NCBI GenBank assembly: GCA_963721075.1
Contig: CAVRHV010000016.1
Location: forward strand, 1 to 64,000
Direction of reading: 5' to 3'
DNA from: DATFVA01 sp963721075
GTDB lineage: Bacteria; Bacteroidota; Ignavibacteria; Ignavibacteriales; Ignavibacteriaceae
Length of the DNA: 64,000 nt
In this document: positions 52,281 to 62,186 of the stretch, in pieces
How the letters are laid out: each line of letters starts with the position of its first letter
Numbering within the stretch: the first letter of the stretch is position 1
Made by a program: the position numbers and the translations under genes
The notes under the pieces: generated by a model
Databases searched by the model: none
Told to the model about the DNA's origin: nothing
Seen by the model: only the letters and a program-made list of their open reading frames with translations

Positions 52281-53723
52281 GTGAATAAGTTAAAAAAACC
52301 TGTGAAAATTAAAGATCTTATAAAGTCCACAAGGTTTAAAACCACCTTATGGTACTCCGGATTATTCCTTTTCCTCGAGATTATAATCGGTTTAACAGTA
52401 TTTCTTTACCTGAAGCATAATCTGGAAAAAGACCTTGACAGATCATTATCGAAGCAGGCCGAAATGATCTATAACTTTGTCGAGGAAAGTAAAATCGATA
52501 TTTCCAGCTTTAGGCCTGATTCTGTGTATTCTTCTGCCGATGAGCTTGTTTATGACCTGATTTTCGAAGCAGTGGCATTAAATCCGAGAAACAGTTATGT
52601 GCAGGTTGAACTTAACGGAAATATGCTGTTTAAAACTCAAAATCTCATTGATCAGAAGATATCTTTCCCGAATGTTCCACAGGATAGAATTGTTATTGGA
52701 AATATCCTCAATAGCCGGCTGTCGGAATATCCTATAAGGACCGCGTATTTAAAGAAGAATAACTATGAGATTACGGTTGCATATCCCTCACATCTGATAG
52801 AAGAAACTCTCACAAACCTGACGGATATTTATATCATAATTGCTCCCCTGTTTTTTGTTCTGTCAATAGTAGGCGGTTCTGTTCTTTCAGCCAGCTCTCT
52901 CAGAAGAATAGACAGGATAACTAAAAGAACAGATGAGATAACAACTCAGAATTTAGATGATAAAATTCCCGGGGAAGAATTTAATGATGAATACGGCAGA
53001 CTTGTTCATACACTGAACAGAATGATCAGAAGGATAAAAAAGTCCATAGATTATATGAATCAATTCTCAATAGCTGCTTCCCATGAATTAAAAACCCCGC
53101 TCACAATATTGAGGGGAGAAGTTGAAGTTGCTTTGCGTCATCCTAAAACACCCGAACAATACAGGGAAATACTTCAAAGCAATTATGAAGAGGTACTCAG
53201 GCTGATAAATATAGTAGACCGATTATTCCTGGTCTCCCGCTTCGATAACAAACTCATAAAAGCAAATCTTAAGAGGGTTGATCTTAAAGAATTATTGGAG
53301 AGGATAGTTGATAATCTCGGATATTTATCATCAGACAAGAATAACAGACTTATTATGGAAGCAGATACCGATATACAGGTTGAGGCCGATCCGGATCTAA
53401 TACGGCAGTTAATGACTAACCTTATAGAAAATGCCATAAAGTACGGATATGAAGATGAGCCAATTTATATCAATGCCCGAAAATCAGAAAATAATGTTAA
53501 AGTATCGGTAATTAATAAGGGTGAAGGAATTTGTGAAGAAGACAGAGTTAAAATATTCGACAGATTCTACAGGATTGAATCATCAAGAAGCAGAAAAACA
53601 GGGGGCACCGGACTAGGTCTTTCAATTGTCAAATCTATAATTGCACTTCATGAAGGTGATATTGACGTAATTTCCATCCCAGGCCAGGAAACCGAATTTT
53701 ATTTTACACTCAGGATTGTTTGA
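52281..53723 (+). CDS. Sensor histidine kinase (EnvZ/CusS type)
   Basis: A 480-residue membrane kinase starting at GTG 52281. Two transmembrane helices (about 22-43 and 184-206) bracket a periplasmic sensor of about 140 residues. A HAMP linker (about 208-260), HisKA with phospho-His in FSIAASHELKTPLTILRG, and HATPase (N-box LIENAIKYG; G-boxes INKGEGICEED and GGTGLGLSIV) follow. It partners the regulator at 51379. The stimulus is unknown. Hybrid propeller domains are absent, unlike the kinase at 5055. Confidence 0.93.
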   Translation: MNKLKKPVKIKDLIKSTRFKTTLWYSGLFLFLEIIIGLTVFLYLKHNLEKDLDRSLSKQAEMIYNFVEESKIDISSFRPDSVYSSADELVYDLIFEAVALNPRNSYVQVELNGNMLFKTQNLIDQKISFPNVPQDRIVIGNILNSRLSEYPIRTAYLKKNNYEITVAYPSHLIEETLTNLTDIYIIIAPLFFVLSIVGGSVLSASSLRRIDRITKRTDEITTQNLDDKIPGEEFNDEYGRLVHTLNRMIRRIKKSIDYMNQFSIAASHELKTPLTILRGEVEVALRHPKTPEQYREILQSNYEEVLRLINIVDRLFLVSRFDNKLIKANLKRVDLKELLERIVDNLGYLSSDKNNRLIMEADTDIQVEADPDLIRQLMTNLIENAIKYGYEDEPIYINARKSENNVKVSVINKGEGICEEDRVKIFDRFYRIESSRSRKTGGTGLGLSIVKSIIALHEGDIDVISIPGQETEFYFTLRIV

Positions 53724-53839
53724 ATACTAACCCGGGGGCACATCATTCCTCATTGAAGATGAGGCATTAAAGCCTTAATTTTATAGTTCATTATCAAAAA
53801 AACTATAAACTTCGATATAAGCGAAGAGGGAGAAAACAG

Positions 53840-55471
53840 ATGTCAAATGCATATTTTAAATTACCAGTACCGATAAATGAACCGGTTTTAAACTACGCCC
53901 CCGGAAGCCCCGAAAAAGCAGAATTAAAAAAGAAACTTTCAGAACTACAGTCAAAAGAAATAGAAATTCCCTTAATTATTGGAGGAAAAGAGGTCAAGTC
54001 AGGAAAAACTGCTGAGATCAGAGTTCCTCACAACCTTTCCAAAAAGCTAGGTGTATATCATAAGGCCGGCGAAAAAGAAGTTAAAATGGCCATTGAAGCT
54101 GCTCTGGAAGCCAGAAAAGCCTGGGCCGAGATGCCATGGGAACACAGAGCATCGATATTCAACAAAGCTGCCGAACTATTGTCTGGTCCCTGGCGCTCTA
54201 CAATTAACGCCGCCACAATGCTGGGACAATCAAAAACAGCTTATCAGGCCGAGATCGATTCTGCCTGTGAATTAATAGATTTCTGGCGTTTCAACTCTTA
54301 CTATATGACTCAGTTGATGGGAGATCAGCCATATTCACCCAAAGGGATGTGGAACCGGATGGAATACCGGCCTCTGGAGGGTTTTATCTTTGCAGTTACT
54401 CCTTTCAACTTTACTTCAATTGCAGGAAACCTGCCTACAGCTCCGGTTATAGTAGGTAATGTTTCACTCTGGAAACCTGCATCAAGTGCAGTTTATTCGG
54501 CTTATTTTCTTATGAAGCTATGGGAGGAAGCGGGATTGCCCAAAGGAGTTATTAACTTTATTCCGGGTTCAGGCAGCCAGGTAGGCGACCCGGTTATGGC
54601 TAGTCCGGATCTCGCCGGCGTACACTTTACCGGTTCTACGGCAGTATTCCAGGGAATGTGGAAAACGATCGGCGACAACATTCAGAATTCAAAATACTAT
54701 CCGAGGATTGTAGGGGAAACTGGAGGCAAAGATTTTATTTTTGCTCATAAAGCTGCTGATGTAGACGCACTCGCTGTTGCAGCTATCAGAGGTGCTTTTG
54801 AATATCAGGGACAAAAATGTTCTGCAGCTTCAAGAATGTATATCCCAAAGTCAATATGGGGTGACTTCAAGAAGAAATATACAGCCGAAGTTGGAAAAAT
54901 AAAGATGGGCGACACAGAAGATTTTACAAACTTCATGGGAGCCGTCATTGATAAAGGCGCATATGAAAGTATCAAATCATATATTGATTATGCGAAGGAA
55001 GCTAAGGATGCGGAAATTATAACAGGCGGTAATTGTGATGATAAAAAGGGATACTTTATAGAGCCGACTACTATAGTAACTACCAATCCCCATTTCAAAT
55101 CGATGCAGGAGGAAATCTTCGGTCCTGTTCTGACGATATATGTATATGAAGATGATAAATTTGACGAAACACTGGAACTATGCAATACCACTTCCCCTTA
55201 TGCTCTTACGGGTGCTATCTGGTCGCAGGATAGGGAAGTCCTGGTAAAAATGTCTGATAAGCTGAGAGATGCAGCCGGGAATTTTTATATAAATGATAAA
55301 CCAACTGCGGCTGTTGTAGGGCAGCAGCCTTTCGGCGGCGGAAGAGCTTCGGGTACAAACGACAAGGCTGGAAGCGCTATGAATATATTAAGATGGATGA
55401 CGTTAAGATCGATAAAGGAAACTTTTGTTCCTCCGAAGGACTGGAAATATCCCTTTATGAATGAAAAATAA
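53840..55471 (+). CDS. pruA: L-glutamate gamma-semialdehyde (1-pyrroline-5-carboxylate) dehydrogenase
   Basis: A 543-residue enzyme of normal length for the stand-alone P5C dehydrogenase family (EC 1.2.1.88). It oxidises glutamate semialdehyde to glutamate with NAD+, the second step of proline breakdown. Visible motifs: EYRPLEGFIFAVTPFNFTSI, cofactor site NVSLWKPASSAVYS, catalytic Glu near GETGGKDFIF, and catalytic Cys in YQGQKCSAASRMY (about 329), plus EEIFGPVLTIYVY. GGGAG precedes the ATG. Proline dehydrogenase is not in the window. A strong terminator follows. Confidence 0.96.
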   Translation: MSNAYFKLPVPINEPVLNYAPGSPEKAELKKKLSELQSKEIEIPLIIGGKEVKSGKTAEIRVPHNLSKKLGVYHKAGEKEVKMAIEAALEARKAWAEMPWEHRASIFNKAAELLSGPWRSTINAATMLGQSKTAYQAEIDSACELIDFWRFNSYYMTQLMGDQPYSPKGMWNRMEYRPLEGFIFAVTPFNFTSIAGNLPTAPVIVGNVSLWKPASSAVYSAYFLMKLWEEAGLPKGVINFIPGSGSQVGDPVMASPDLAGVHFTGSTAVFQGMWKTIGDNIQNSKYYPRIVGETGGKDFIFAHKAADVDALAVAAIRGAFEYQGQKCSAASRMYIPKSIWGDFKKKYTAEVGKIKMGDTEDFTNFMGAVIDKGAYESIKSYIDYAKEAKDAEIITGGNCDDKKGYFIEPTTIVTTNPHFKSMQEEIFGPVLTIYVYEDDKFDETLELCNTTSPYALTGAIWSQDREVLVKMSDKLRDAAGNFYINDKPTAAVVGQQPFGGGRASGTNDKAGSAMNILRWMTLRSIKETFVPPKDWKYPFMNEK

Positions 55472-55490
55472 ATTAAATGGATCCAATAGA

Positions 55491-55517
55491 AGACGCACCC
55501 CGGGTGCGTCTTTTTTT
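55491..55517. terminator. Bidirectional terminator between pruA and the thioredoxin-like gene
   Basis: AGACGCACCC and GGGTGCGTCT form a near-perfect GC-rich stem followed by seven T's on the plus strand. The convergent gene ends at 55516 within it. Confidence 0.9.
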
Positions 55518-56127
55518 ATGGATGAAAGATAGGTTCAATTAACTTTGAAAACTCTTTTTCCAGTTCACTACCCTTATTTTTTGTATACCACAAATGAAGC
55601 TTCCCTGTCCACTCAGTTTTTTCCATCCCCTCAGACTTCCACTGGTTAATTAATTCTATAGCAGCTTCCGGCCGCGGGCCCCAGCGGAACAGCTCGTCAC
55701 CAGCAGAATTAAAAGCTGCCAGAATAGGTATGCTTCTTGTCCCATTTGTTAAAAACTGATCCATTATATCGGGATTAGAATCACGAAGTATAATTTTCAA
55801 GTCTATAAAAGGATTTTGATTAGCCATGACTGAAATATAGGGTAGATTCTGGCCTGAATCACCGCACCAGTTTTCTGTAATCACCATCCATATCTGCGGT
55901 TCGGGAATCTCTCTTAAAATCTTTCCCAGTGTCTCACCGGGTTTATATTGTGCGGTAATTCTTTTATTTCTTTGAAGATTAAGAGTTTTGATGTTTACTC
56001 TTTTAAGTTCTGCTGGTGAAAGTTCACTCATCTTCGTGTGTGAAATTTCAATTTCTGTTTTTTGAAGATACTCTGCATATGAAATACCCGATTCTTCAAT
56101 TCTTTTTTTAAGCCATAAGAAATCCAT
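55516..56127 (-). CDS. Thioredoxin-fold protein (Thioredoxin_9 type)
   Basis: About 203 residues from ATG 56127, which has GGGAG five bases before it; a start at 56139 is possible. The fold's active-site loop is MVITENWCGDSGQNLP, with one Cys followed by G-D-S. The second Cys of a redox pair is absent, as in many members of this family. The cis-Pro region is GTRSIPILAAFNSAG. No signal peptide is present, so it is cytoplasmic. With one Cys it more likely binds or monitors thiols than catalyses disulfide exchange. Confidence 0.75.
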   Translation of the reverse strand: MDFLWLKKRIEESGISYAEYLQKTEIEISHTKMSELSPAELKRVNIKTLNLQRNKRITAQYKPGETLGKILREIPEPQIWMVITENWCGDSGQNLPYISVMANQNPFIDLKIILRDSNPDIMDQFLTNGTRSIPILAAFNSAGDELFRWGPRPEAAIELINQWKSEGMEKTEWTGKLHLWYTKNKGSELEKEFSKLIEPIFHP

Positions 56128-56196
56128 TATTACTCCCATCTATAATATACTTCATACTTTATTAGAAGCAGAAAACTGTTTTTAGATTCAATAATT

Positions 56197-57180
56197 TTAT
56201 CGACTAAAAGGGAGCATAAAGTGTTCCATTGTAAAAAATTCAGTGCTTCCTTTCTTTACACCCTTTACCGTGATATCAAGTCCGTCAGCTTCTTTGTTAA
56301 TCAGCAGATAGTTGAACGGTCGGGGCGAAGGGCCTTTATAATAATCATGATGAGTGTTTTCGCCGGTCTTTAATAACACCCGGGGTCCGCCGCCTCCGCC
56401 CGATACAATGAAGGTTTTTCCTTTTTCAATAAACCTTTCATACGTATGTGCATGTCCGGTAATAAAGGCCATAGTTTTGAGGGATTTGTCAAATGCAGGA
56501 ACAAAACCCAGCTGGACCTGCATTTCATCACCTGTAATAAGACTGTTTGTATAAGGAGGGTGGTGTGCGAAAACCAGTATTCCGAGTATAGAAGGGTCAT
56601 TATCATACATCAGTAATTTATTTTTGAACCAGTCAATCTGGCTCTGCCATTCCTTATCTGAATATTCCAGATTATTTGAATCAAGAAATATTAACGCAAC
56701 ACTGTCGCATCTTTCGGTGTACCAATGACTTCCCTTCAGGACGGGAAATCTGTCCGTAAGATACTGAAGAGCTATCCTGTTTTTGCCCCAGTATTCATGA
56801 TTGCCTATAACAGGAAAAACAGGGATATTCATATTTGTTAATGGGGTCATCACACTATCAAAGTACTTCCAGTGATCTATATTATCTCCCTCAAAGACCA
56901 TGTCTCCCAGTAAAACAACCGCACCGGGATCCTGCCGTGAGATATTTTCTATTATTTCTTTTCTTTCAAAATCGTTGCTTTCCCTTCCTATCATGTATTC
57001 CCAGACAGAGGTCCTTTGAAGATCACCTACAGCCGCAATAGGAAATGAACAACTTTTTTCTTTTTCCCTGAAACTGTTCAGTACCGGGTCGGGAGTATCA
57101 TTTCTGGCTGAGAAACCATCCAGGACTCCAAGGCTAAGTATAACAAAATATAAAGCAGGAACAAGAAACTTTCTGTACAT
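56197..57180 (-). CDS. Exported calcineurin-like metallophosphoesterase
   Basis: A 327-residue protein with signal peptide (about 1-24). Metallophosphoesterase motifs are in order: AVGDLQ (G-D), VLLGDMVFEGDN (G-D-x-x-x-x-G-D), VIGNHEYWG (G-N-H-E), FAHHPPY (H) and ITGHAHTYER (G-H-x-H). These bind a di-metal centre and hydrolyse phosphomonoesters. The pattern is purple-acid-phosphatase-like. It probably scavenges phosphate in the periplasm; the substrate is not defined. Confidence 0.88.
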   Translation of the reverse strand: MYRKFLVPALYFVILSLGVLDGFSARNDTPDPVLNSFREKEKSCSFPIAAVGDLQRTSVWEYMIGRESNDFERKEIIENISRQDPGAVVLLGDMVFEGDNIDHWKYFDSVMTPLTNMNIPVFPVIGNHEYWGKNRIALQYLTDRFPVLKGSHWYTERCDSVALIFLDSNNLEYSDKEWQSQIDWFKNKLLMYDNDPSILGILVFAHHPPYTNSLITGDEMQVQLGFVPAFDKSLKTMAFITGHAHTYERFIEKGKTFIVSGGGGGPRVLLKTGENTHHDYYKGPSPRPFNYLLINKEADGLDITVKGVKKGSTEFFTMEHFMLPFSR

Positions 57181-57353
57181 TCTATCGGTTCTATGTTATA
57201 TGATAATCATCATATAAATTTATCAAGATTATAATATTGATTTGAGGCAAGATATTCTGACCGCATCATAAATTGTGATACTTTTGAACTTTTTTTGAAC
57301 AAATAAAATTGTAATTTTATAGTAGGTCAAAGCAAGGAAGGATACACATACAA

Positions 57354-57740
57354 ATGATTACTGCTACCAGATATTTTACACCCGAAGAAGCCCGTAAGAC
57401 TCTTCCTCTTGTGAGAAAGATTGTTGACGATATAATTAATACCTCACGGGAAATCAGACTTCTTACTGAGGATAAAGACGGTATGGTTGAATCCGATCCG
57501 GATGTCAAAAAAATGGCTAATGATCTGAATGGTTTTATGGCTGAACTTGAAGAGATAGGTTGTTACTATAAAGACTGGAATTTTTCAATCGGACTTGTAG
57601 ATTTCCCTGCGATAATTGACGGAAAAGAAGTTTTCCTATGCTGGAGAAGTGATGAAGATGACATCCGCTTCTATCATGAGATTGAAAAAGGTTATGCCGG
57701 AAGGAAGCTTATTCCCGAGAAATACCTTAATCAAAACTAA
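57354..57740 (+). CDS. DUF2203 family protein
   Basis: A 128-residue soluble protein. The family pattern is clear: RYFTPEEARKTLPLVRKIVDDI at the N-terminus, a coiled middle and GLVDFPAIIDGKEVFLCWRSDEDDIRFYHE at the C-terminus. Function is unknown throughout the family. It is a single gene between the divergent phosphoesterase and the next lipoprotein gene. Confidence 0.88.
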   Translation: MITATRYFTPEEARKTLPLVRKIVDDIINTSREIRLLTEDKDGMVESDPDVKKMANDLNGFMAELEEIGCYYKDWNFSIGLVDFPAIIDGKEVFLCWRSDEDDIRFYHEIEKGYAGRKLIPEKYLNQN

Positions 57741-57843
57741 GATATATTCAAAATAACTCACATTTCACACCAAGTGTTTTTCATTTCACATTAATCCACC
57801 ATTATATCTGATAGATTATTATTTATAACAACTAAGATTGAAT

Positions 57844-58335
57844 ATGAAACTTTTAAAATTAAATATGATTATGACAATAATGTTTCTGTTTACAATTCTG
57901 GCGGGGTGTGGAATACAGGAACAGAAAACAGAGGATCTTGGAAGATTTAATAAACTCAGCTGGATGGACAATATCTGGCGGGGAAAACAAAGTGATGCTA
58001 AAATCTATGAAAGCTGGCACAAAAAAAATTTCCGGCTTATGGAAGGAATAAGTTATACTACTGATAAAAACGGACAGAGAGTATATTCACAGAATATGCG
58101 AATCGAGCAAAACAATAACCAGATTTATTATATTATCAGGCTTCCCGGCGATCAGCAGCAGACACTTAAACTTACTGATGTTACAGATTCTTCAGCAGTA
58201 TTCAAAAACCAGGGTGACGGATACCCGGAAAAAATTACGTATAGACATCCTGCAGATGATTCTCTTATAGTCTTGCTGAATGGTGAGAATGACGGAACAT
58301 CAATGAACACAAAGCTAAGATACGAAAAGGATTAG
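57844..58335 (+). CDS. DUF6265 lipoprotein
   Basis: About 163 residues from ATG 57844. A lipoprotein signal ends LFTILAGCG (Cys at about 22). The remainder matches the DUF6265 pattern, with LSWMDNIWRGKQSDAKIYESWH, then ISYTTDKNGQ and ITYRHPADDSLIVLLNGEND. The fold is beta-barrel-like and its function is unknown. The downstream terminator is shared with the convergent lipoprotein gene. Confidence 0.82.
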   Translation: MKLLKLNMIMTIMFLFTILAGCGIQEQKTEDLGRFNKLSWMDNIWRGKQSDAKIYESWHKKNFRLMEGISYTTDKNGQRVYSQNMRIEQNNNQIYYIIRLPGDQQQTLKLTDVTDSSAVFKNQGDGYPEKITYRHPADDSLIVLLNGENDGTSMNTKLRYEKD

Positions 58336-58355
58336 CCTGGCAGCTAATCCTTTTT
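58327..58355. terminator. Bidirectional terminator between two convergent lipoprotein genes
   Basis: AAGGATTAGC and GCTAATCCTT form a perfect 10-bp stem with a 6-nt loop; the T run serves the plus strand and the A run before the left arm serves the minus strand. Both flanking stop codons lie inside it. Confidence 0.88.
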
Positions 58356-58769
58356 CAGACTAAAAGGAGCAGACGCTGAAGCGGACTGTCCCGTTTCAGC
58401 ATCCTTAATATTAAATATTACTTTATAATCCCCATCACTATAAGTACTATCAAGATCAAACTGGATCTCAACGGGAACATCCATAACTTCTTCATCGTTG
58501 ATCTTATCTTCCGTTTTACTTATCAGAGCTTTAACAGTATCTCCTGAAGGTTTTACCAGATCAATATCATAACTAAGCGTAGCTTTATATTTATTATCCG
58601 TTTCGTTTTGTTTGAATCCCTTGACCCTTGTGGTAGCATCCACCTCCCAGCTGTCGCCCAGGTCATACGCAAATGCTTCAGCATTAAAAACCTCAAGTTT
58701 TTTTTCTTCTTTTGCACAGGACGCGATCAGAAGAATCAGGCAAAAGGATACAAATACTAATCCCTTCAT
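58344..58769 (-). CDS. Hypothetical lipoprotein with Ig-like fold
   Basis: A 141-residue lipoprotein. The signal ends ILLIASCA (Cys at about 18). One Ig-like or CARDB-like beta domain follows (SWEVDATTRVKGFKQNETDNKYKATLSYDIDLVKPSGDTV). Acidic residues dominate the surface. A CCGGAGG site precedes the ATG. It lies 25 bp downstream of serC and may be cotranscribed with it, but no functional link is evident. Confidence 0.7.
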   Translation of the reverse strand: MKGLVFVSFCLILLIASCAKEEKKLEVFNAEAFAYDLGDSWEVDATTRVKGFKQNETDNKYKATLSYDIDLVKPSGDTVKALISKTEDKINDEEVMDVPVEIQFDLDSTYSDGDYKVIFNIKDAETGQSASASAPFSLKKD

Positions 58770-58794
58770 ATTAACCTCCGGTGGTAATTTATAA

Positions 58795-59883
58795 TTAACC
58801 GTTCTTTTTCTGGAAATCTTTCATAAAGTTTACCAGATCTTCAACTCCCTTTTTAGGGAATGCATTGTAAACAGAGGCTCTTAATCCACCTACTGATCTA
58901 TGACCCTTCAATCCGCTGAAACCGTTTTTCGATGCTTCATCTACAAGTTTCTTCTCAAGATCTTCAGAAGGCAGATTAAAGGTGATGTTCATTAAAGAAC
59001 GGCTGTCGTTTTCAGCATGACCCTTATAAAAACCGCCGCTTTCATCAATACACTTATAGAGAATATCAGCTTTATCTTTGTTGGTCTTATACATTGCATC
59101 AAGGCCGCCGTTCTTTTTAAGCCATTTAGTAACAAGACCGATAATATAAACTCCGAAAACAGTGGGAGTATTATACAGAGAGTCAGCATCAACGTGTGTT
59201 TTATAGTTCAGCATAGTATGAAGCGAATCGCTGCTCCTGTCGATCATATCCTTCCTTATTATAACAAAAGTAACTCCCGAAGGTCCCATATTTTTCTGAG
59301 CACCGGCATATATAAGGGCATACTTATTAACATTAATCTTTCTGGACAGGATATCGGAAGAAGCATCACAGACAAGTGGTACATTACCTGTTTCAGGCTC
59401 ATAGTGAAATTCAGTTCCATAGATAGTATTGTTAGAGGTGAAGTGGACGTAAGAAGCCCCGGGGTCAAGTTTAAGTTCCTCCTGTTTAGGGATTCTTTTA
59501 AATTTTCCTTCTTCGGTAGAGGCGGCAATATTAACAGTTCCTACTCTTTTTGCTTCTTTGATTGCCTTCTTTGACCAGCTGCCGGTTACTATGTAATCTG
59601 CCTTGTTTGCCGGAGGCATTAAATTCAGGGGAACCATTGAGAACTGGAGACTTGCACCGCCCTGCAGAAACAAAATAGAATAGTCATCACTTATTCCCAT
59701 CAGTTCTTTAAGGTCAGCTTTGGCATCACCGATCACTTTATCAAAAGTTTTGGAACGGTGACTGATTTCCAGTATTGACATCCCGACACCGGGAAGCGAC
59801 ATTAAATTATCCTGTGCTTCTTTAAGCACGTCTTCGGGCAGAATAGCAGGGCCCGCACTGAAATTATAAATTCTCTTTTCCAT
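58795..59883 (-). CDS. serC: Phosphoserine aminotransferase
   Basis: A 362-residue PLP enzyme of normal length (EC 2.6.1.52) converting 3-phosphohydroxypyruvate and glutamate into phosphoserine in serine synthesis. It opens with YNFSAGPAILPEDVL and has MSILEISHRSK, the phosphate-binding FLQGGASLQFSMVP, PLP-contacting CDASSDILSR and Schiff-base Lys in YAGAQKNMGPSG (about 198). The C-terminus has LKGHRSVGGLRASVYNAFP. It sits next to the DUF1015 gene in the conserved order seen in many bacteria. Confidence 0.96.
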   Translation of the reverse strand: MEKRIYNFSAGPAILPEDVLKEAQDNLMSLPGVGMSILEISHRSKTFDKVIGDAKADLKELMGISDDYSILFLQGGASLQFSMVPLNLMPPANKADYIVTGSWSKKAIKEAKRVGTVNIAASTEEGKFKRIPKQEELKLDPGASYVHFTSNNTIYGTEFHYEPETGNVPLVCDASSDILSRKINVNKYALIYAGAQKNMGPSGVTFVIIRKDMIDRSSDSLHTMLNYKTHVDADSLYNTPTVFGVYIIGLVTKWLKKNGGLDAMYKTNKDKADILYKCIDESGGFYKGHAENDSRSLMNITFNLPSEDLEKKLVDEASKNGFSGLKGHRSVGGLRASVYNAFPKKGVEDLVNFMKDFQKKNG

Positions 59884-59935
59884 TTTTATGATCTTCCCTT
59901 CTGATATTCAAATAAATAAAATATATGATTAATAA

Positions 59936-61183
59936 TTATATAGTATGTACAAGCAGTCCGTCCCTCAGCTTAGGTTCAAACCAGGTAGATTTTGGGGGCA
60001 TTATTTCTCCCGCATCAGAGATGTTCATAAGGTCATCCAGTGAAACCGGATATAGAGAGAAAGCGACTGCAGCTTCTCCTTCTGTAACGAGTTTTTCAAG
60101 TTCTTTTGTTCCGCGGATTCCTCCGATAAAATCAATCCTTTCGTTGGTTCTGGGATCGTCAATTCCAAGTACCGGATTCAACAGAAAGTCCTGCAGAATA
60201 CTGACATCAAGAGTTTCGGCTACAGATTTTGAAAGTGAATTACTTGCCAGGACAGAATCCCGTACTTTAAGCATGTACCAATCACCATCCAGAAACATCC
60301 CATAGCTTCTTCTTTCTTTTGGTTCTTTCTTTTCCGATTTTTCTACGACAAACTTTTCACTTACCCTGTTTAAAAATTCTTCTTTTGATAAATTATTCAG
60401 GTCAGAAACAACACGATTGTATGGGAGAATATTAAGCTGTTCGGCTGGAAAGATGACCGATATAAAGTAATTATATTCCTCCTGTCCCGTATGCGTTTTA
60501 TTATTCTCCTTTTTAACATTTCTTGCCCTGGCAGCACTCGCGGCACGGTGGTGTCCGTCTGCAATATATAAATGTTCTATTTTCCTGAATTCATCTATAA
60601 TAGTCCTGTTGTATTTTTCCGGAACAATCCATACCGTGTGTTTGATCCCGTCTTTTGAAATGAAATCATATTCGGGACTTTCATTCTTCATTGTGTCGTC
60701 GACGATTTTATTAACTGTATCAACACCCCTGTATGTAAGGAATACAACACCGGTCTGTGCTTCGGTAGTAATAATATGATTCGTCCTGTCGTCCTCTTTT
60801 TCACGTCTTGTTTTTTCATGTTTCAAAATCACATCATTCTCATAATCATCAACGGAAAATGTTGCCGCAATTCCTACCTGAGCTTTTCCGTTCATCTCAA
60901 GTCTGTAGAGATAAAAATGAGGTGAGTCTTCAATAATAAGCGGTGCTTCGGTTTTCAGCCTTTCCAGATTCAGCTTGGCTTTTTTATAAACCTCTTCCGA
61001 ATAAGGACTAATATTATCATCCAGCTCAATTTCAGAACGTGTAACCCGTAAGAAGTTTAATGGATTTCCTTCTGCTTCTTTCTTAGCTTCCTTTCGGTTA
61101 ACAACATCATATGGTACGCTGGCTACTGTTTGCGCAATGTCTTTTGAAGGTCTTAATGCTTTGAAGGGTCTGATAACTGCCAT
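59936..61183 (-). CDS. DUF1015 family protein
   Basis: About 415 residues from ATG 61183 (MAVIRPFKALRPSKDIAQTV), the usual family start; a start at 61192 is less likely. Conserved blocks include VPYDVVNRKEAK, FLRVTRSE, HLYIADGHHRAASA (His-His with Asp) and PKSTWFEPKLRDGLLVHTI at the end. The biochemical function is unproven, but the family is repeatedly encoded beside serA and serC, and the gene is 52 bp upstream of serC here. A role in serine metabolism is therefore likely. Confidence 0.93.
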   Translation of the reverse strand: MAVIRPFKALRPSKDIAQTVASVPYDVVNRKEAKKEAEGNPLNFLRVTRSEIELDDNISPYSEEVYKKAKLNLERLKTEAPLIIEDSPHFYLYRLEMNGKAQVGIAATFSVDDYENDVILKHEKTRREKEDDRTNHIITTEAQTGVVFLTYRGVDTVNKIVDDTMKNESPEYDFISKDGIKHTVWIVPEKYNRTIIDEFRKIEHLYIADGHHRAASAARARNVKKENNKTHTGQEEYNYFISVIFPAEQLNILPYNRVVSDLNNLSKEEFLNRVSEKFVVEKSEKKEPKERRSYGMFLDGDWYMLKVRDSVLASNSLSKSVAETLDVSILQDFLLNPVLGIDDPRTNERIDFIGGIRGTKELEKLVTEGEAAVAFSLYPVSLDDLMNISDAGEIMPPKSTWFEPKLRDGLLVHTI

Positions 61184-61362
61184 ATTGAACAATCTCTCCT
61201 TAAAAAACTGTAAAAGAATGAAGTTTAAAAATCCATAAAATATTATAAAGATTCCATTTAAAGTGGCCTAAAACTTCGGGAAATTTGACGAAAATCAATT
61301 ATTTTTACCATTTTAGGTGCTATTTCTATATATATAAATTTATGAACAATTAATAACTGATC

Positions 61363-62166
61363 ATGCCCGGAGAAAAAGAACTTTTAAAGAAGCGAACCAG
61401 AAAGAAATCCAAGCCGAAAAATTACCGTGGAAGAAAGAAAATTATCGGAAACATAAGATTTCACAGGAAGTTCCACTCGGAATATTTAAATAATGAAAGA
61501 GATATATTTGTCTGGCTTCCCCCTTCCTACGGTGATGCTATTCAGAAAAGATACCCTGTTTTATATATGCACGATGGTCAAAACCTCATGGATCCGGATA
61601 CTTCATTTATAGGAGTTGACTGGCAGGTAGACGAGACAGTTTCAAAGTTAATCCAATCCGGCAGTCTTAAGGAAATAATAATTGTTGGAATATATAATAC
61701 CGAAGACAGGCTTCAGGAATACAGTGACTCCGAAATAGGAAACAATTATATGAAGTTCATAACTGAAGAATTGAAGCCTTTTATTGACACTAATTACAGA
61801 ACAATTTCGAATGCCCGGAACAATGCAGTTTTGGGATCCTCGATGGGAGGATTAATATCATTATTGATAGTCTGGAAATATCCGGGTATCTTCTCTATGG
61901 CCGGATGTATGTCAAGTTCTTTTTATTATGATAATGATAAAATTTTTAATACTGTCAGCAGCGGCTCCAGACCGGATATAAAAATTTATATAGATCATGG
62001 CGAAGATGGATTAACAAGGGGACAAAAAATGTTTGCCCTGCTTACCGAAAGAGGATTTTTAATAGGTTCAAATATTGATTATTTTTATGCCCCCGGAGCA
62101 GAACATAATGAGTCTGCCTGGGCGGACAGGCTGGAAAGGCCATTATTGTTTTTCTTTAAAAAGTAA
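61363..62166 (+). CDS. Esterase-D-like alpha/beta hydrolase
   Basis: A 267-residue hydrolase. After a very basic N-terminus (KKRTRKKSKPKNYRGRKK) the esterase fold starts at VWLPPSYGD, with YPVLYMHDGQNLMDP, nucleophile Ser in GSSMGG (about 164) and a C-terminal His in PGAEHNESAW. This is the putative-esterase (PF00756-type) family. No signal peptide is present, so it is cytoplasmic. It is separated by 20 bp from the acid-phosphatase gene. The substrate is unknown. Confidence 0.85.
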   Translation: MPGEKELLKKRTRKKSKPKNYRGRKKIIGNIRFHRKFHSEYLNNERDIFVWLPPSYGDAIQKRYPVLYMHDGQNLMDPDTSFIGVDWQVDETVSKLIQSGSLKEIIIVGIYNTEDRLQEYSDSEIGNNYMKFITEELKPFIDTNYRTISNARNNAVLGSSMGGLISLLIVWKYPGIFSMAGCMSSSFYYDNDKIFNTVSSGSRPDIKIYIDHGEDGLTRGQKMFALLTERGFLIGSNIDYFYAPGAEHNESAWADRLERPLLFFFKK

Positions 62167-62186
62167 TACCGGGGAAGAAAATTAAA

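Noticed and set aside
55516..56127. Loss of the second active-site Cys as a recent mutation in the thioredoxin-like gene
   Set aside because: The W-C-G-D-x pattern without a second Cys is common in this family, so the protein is not degenerate.
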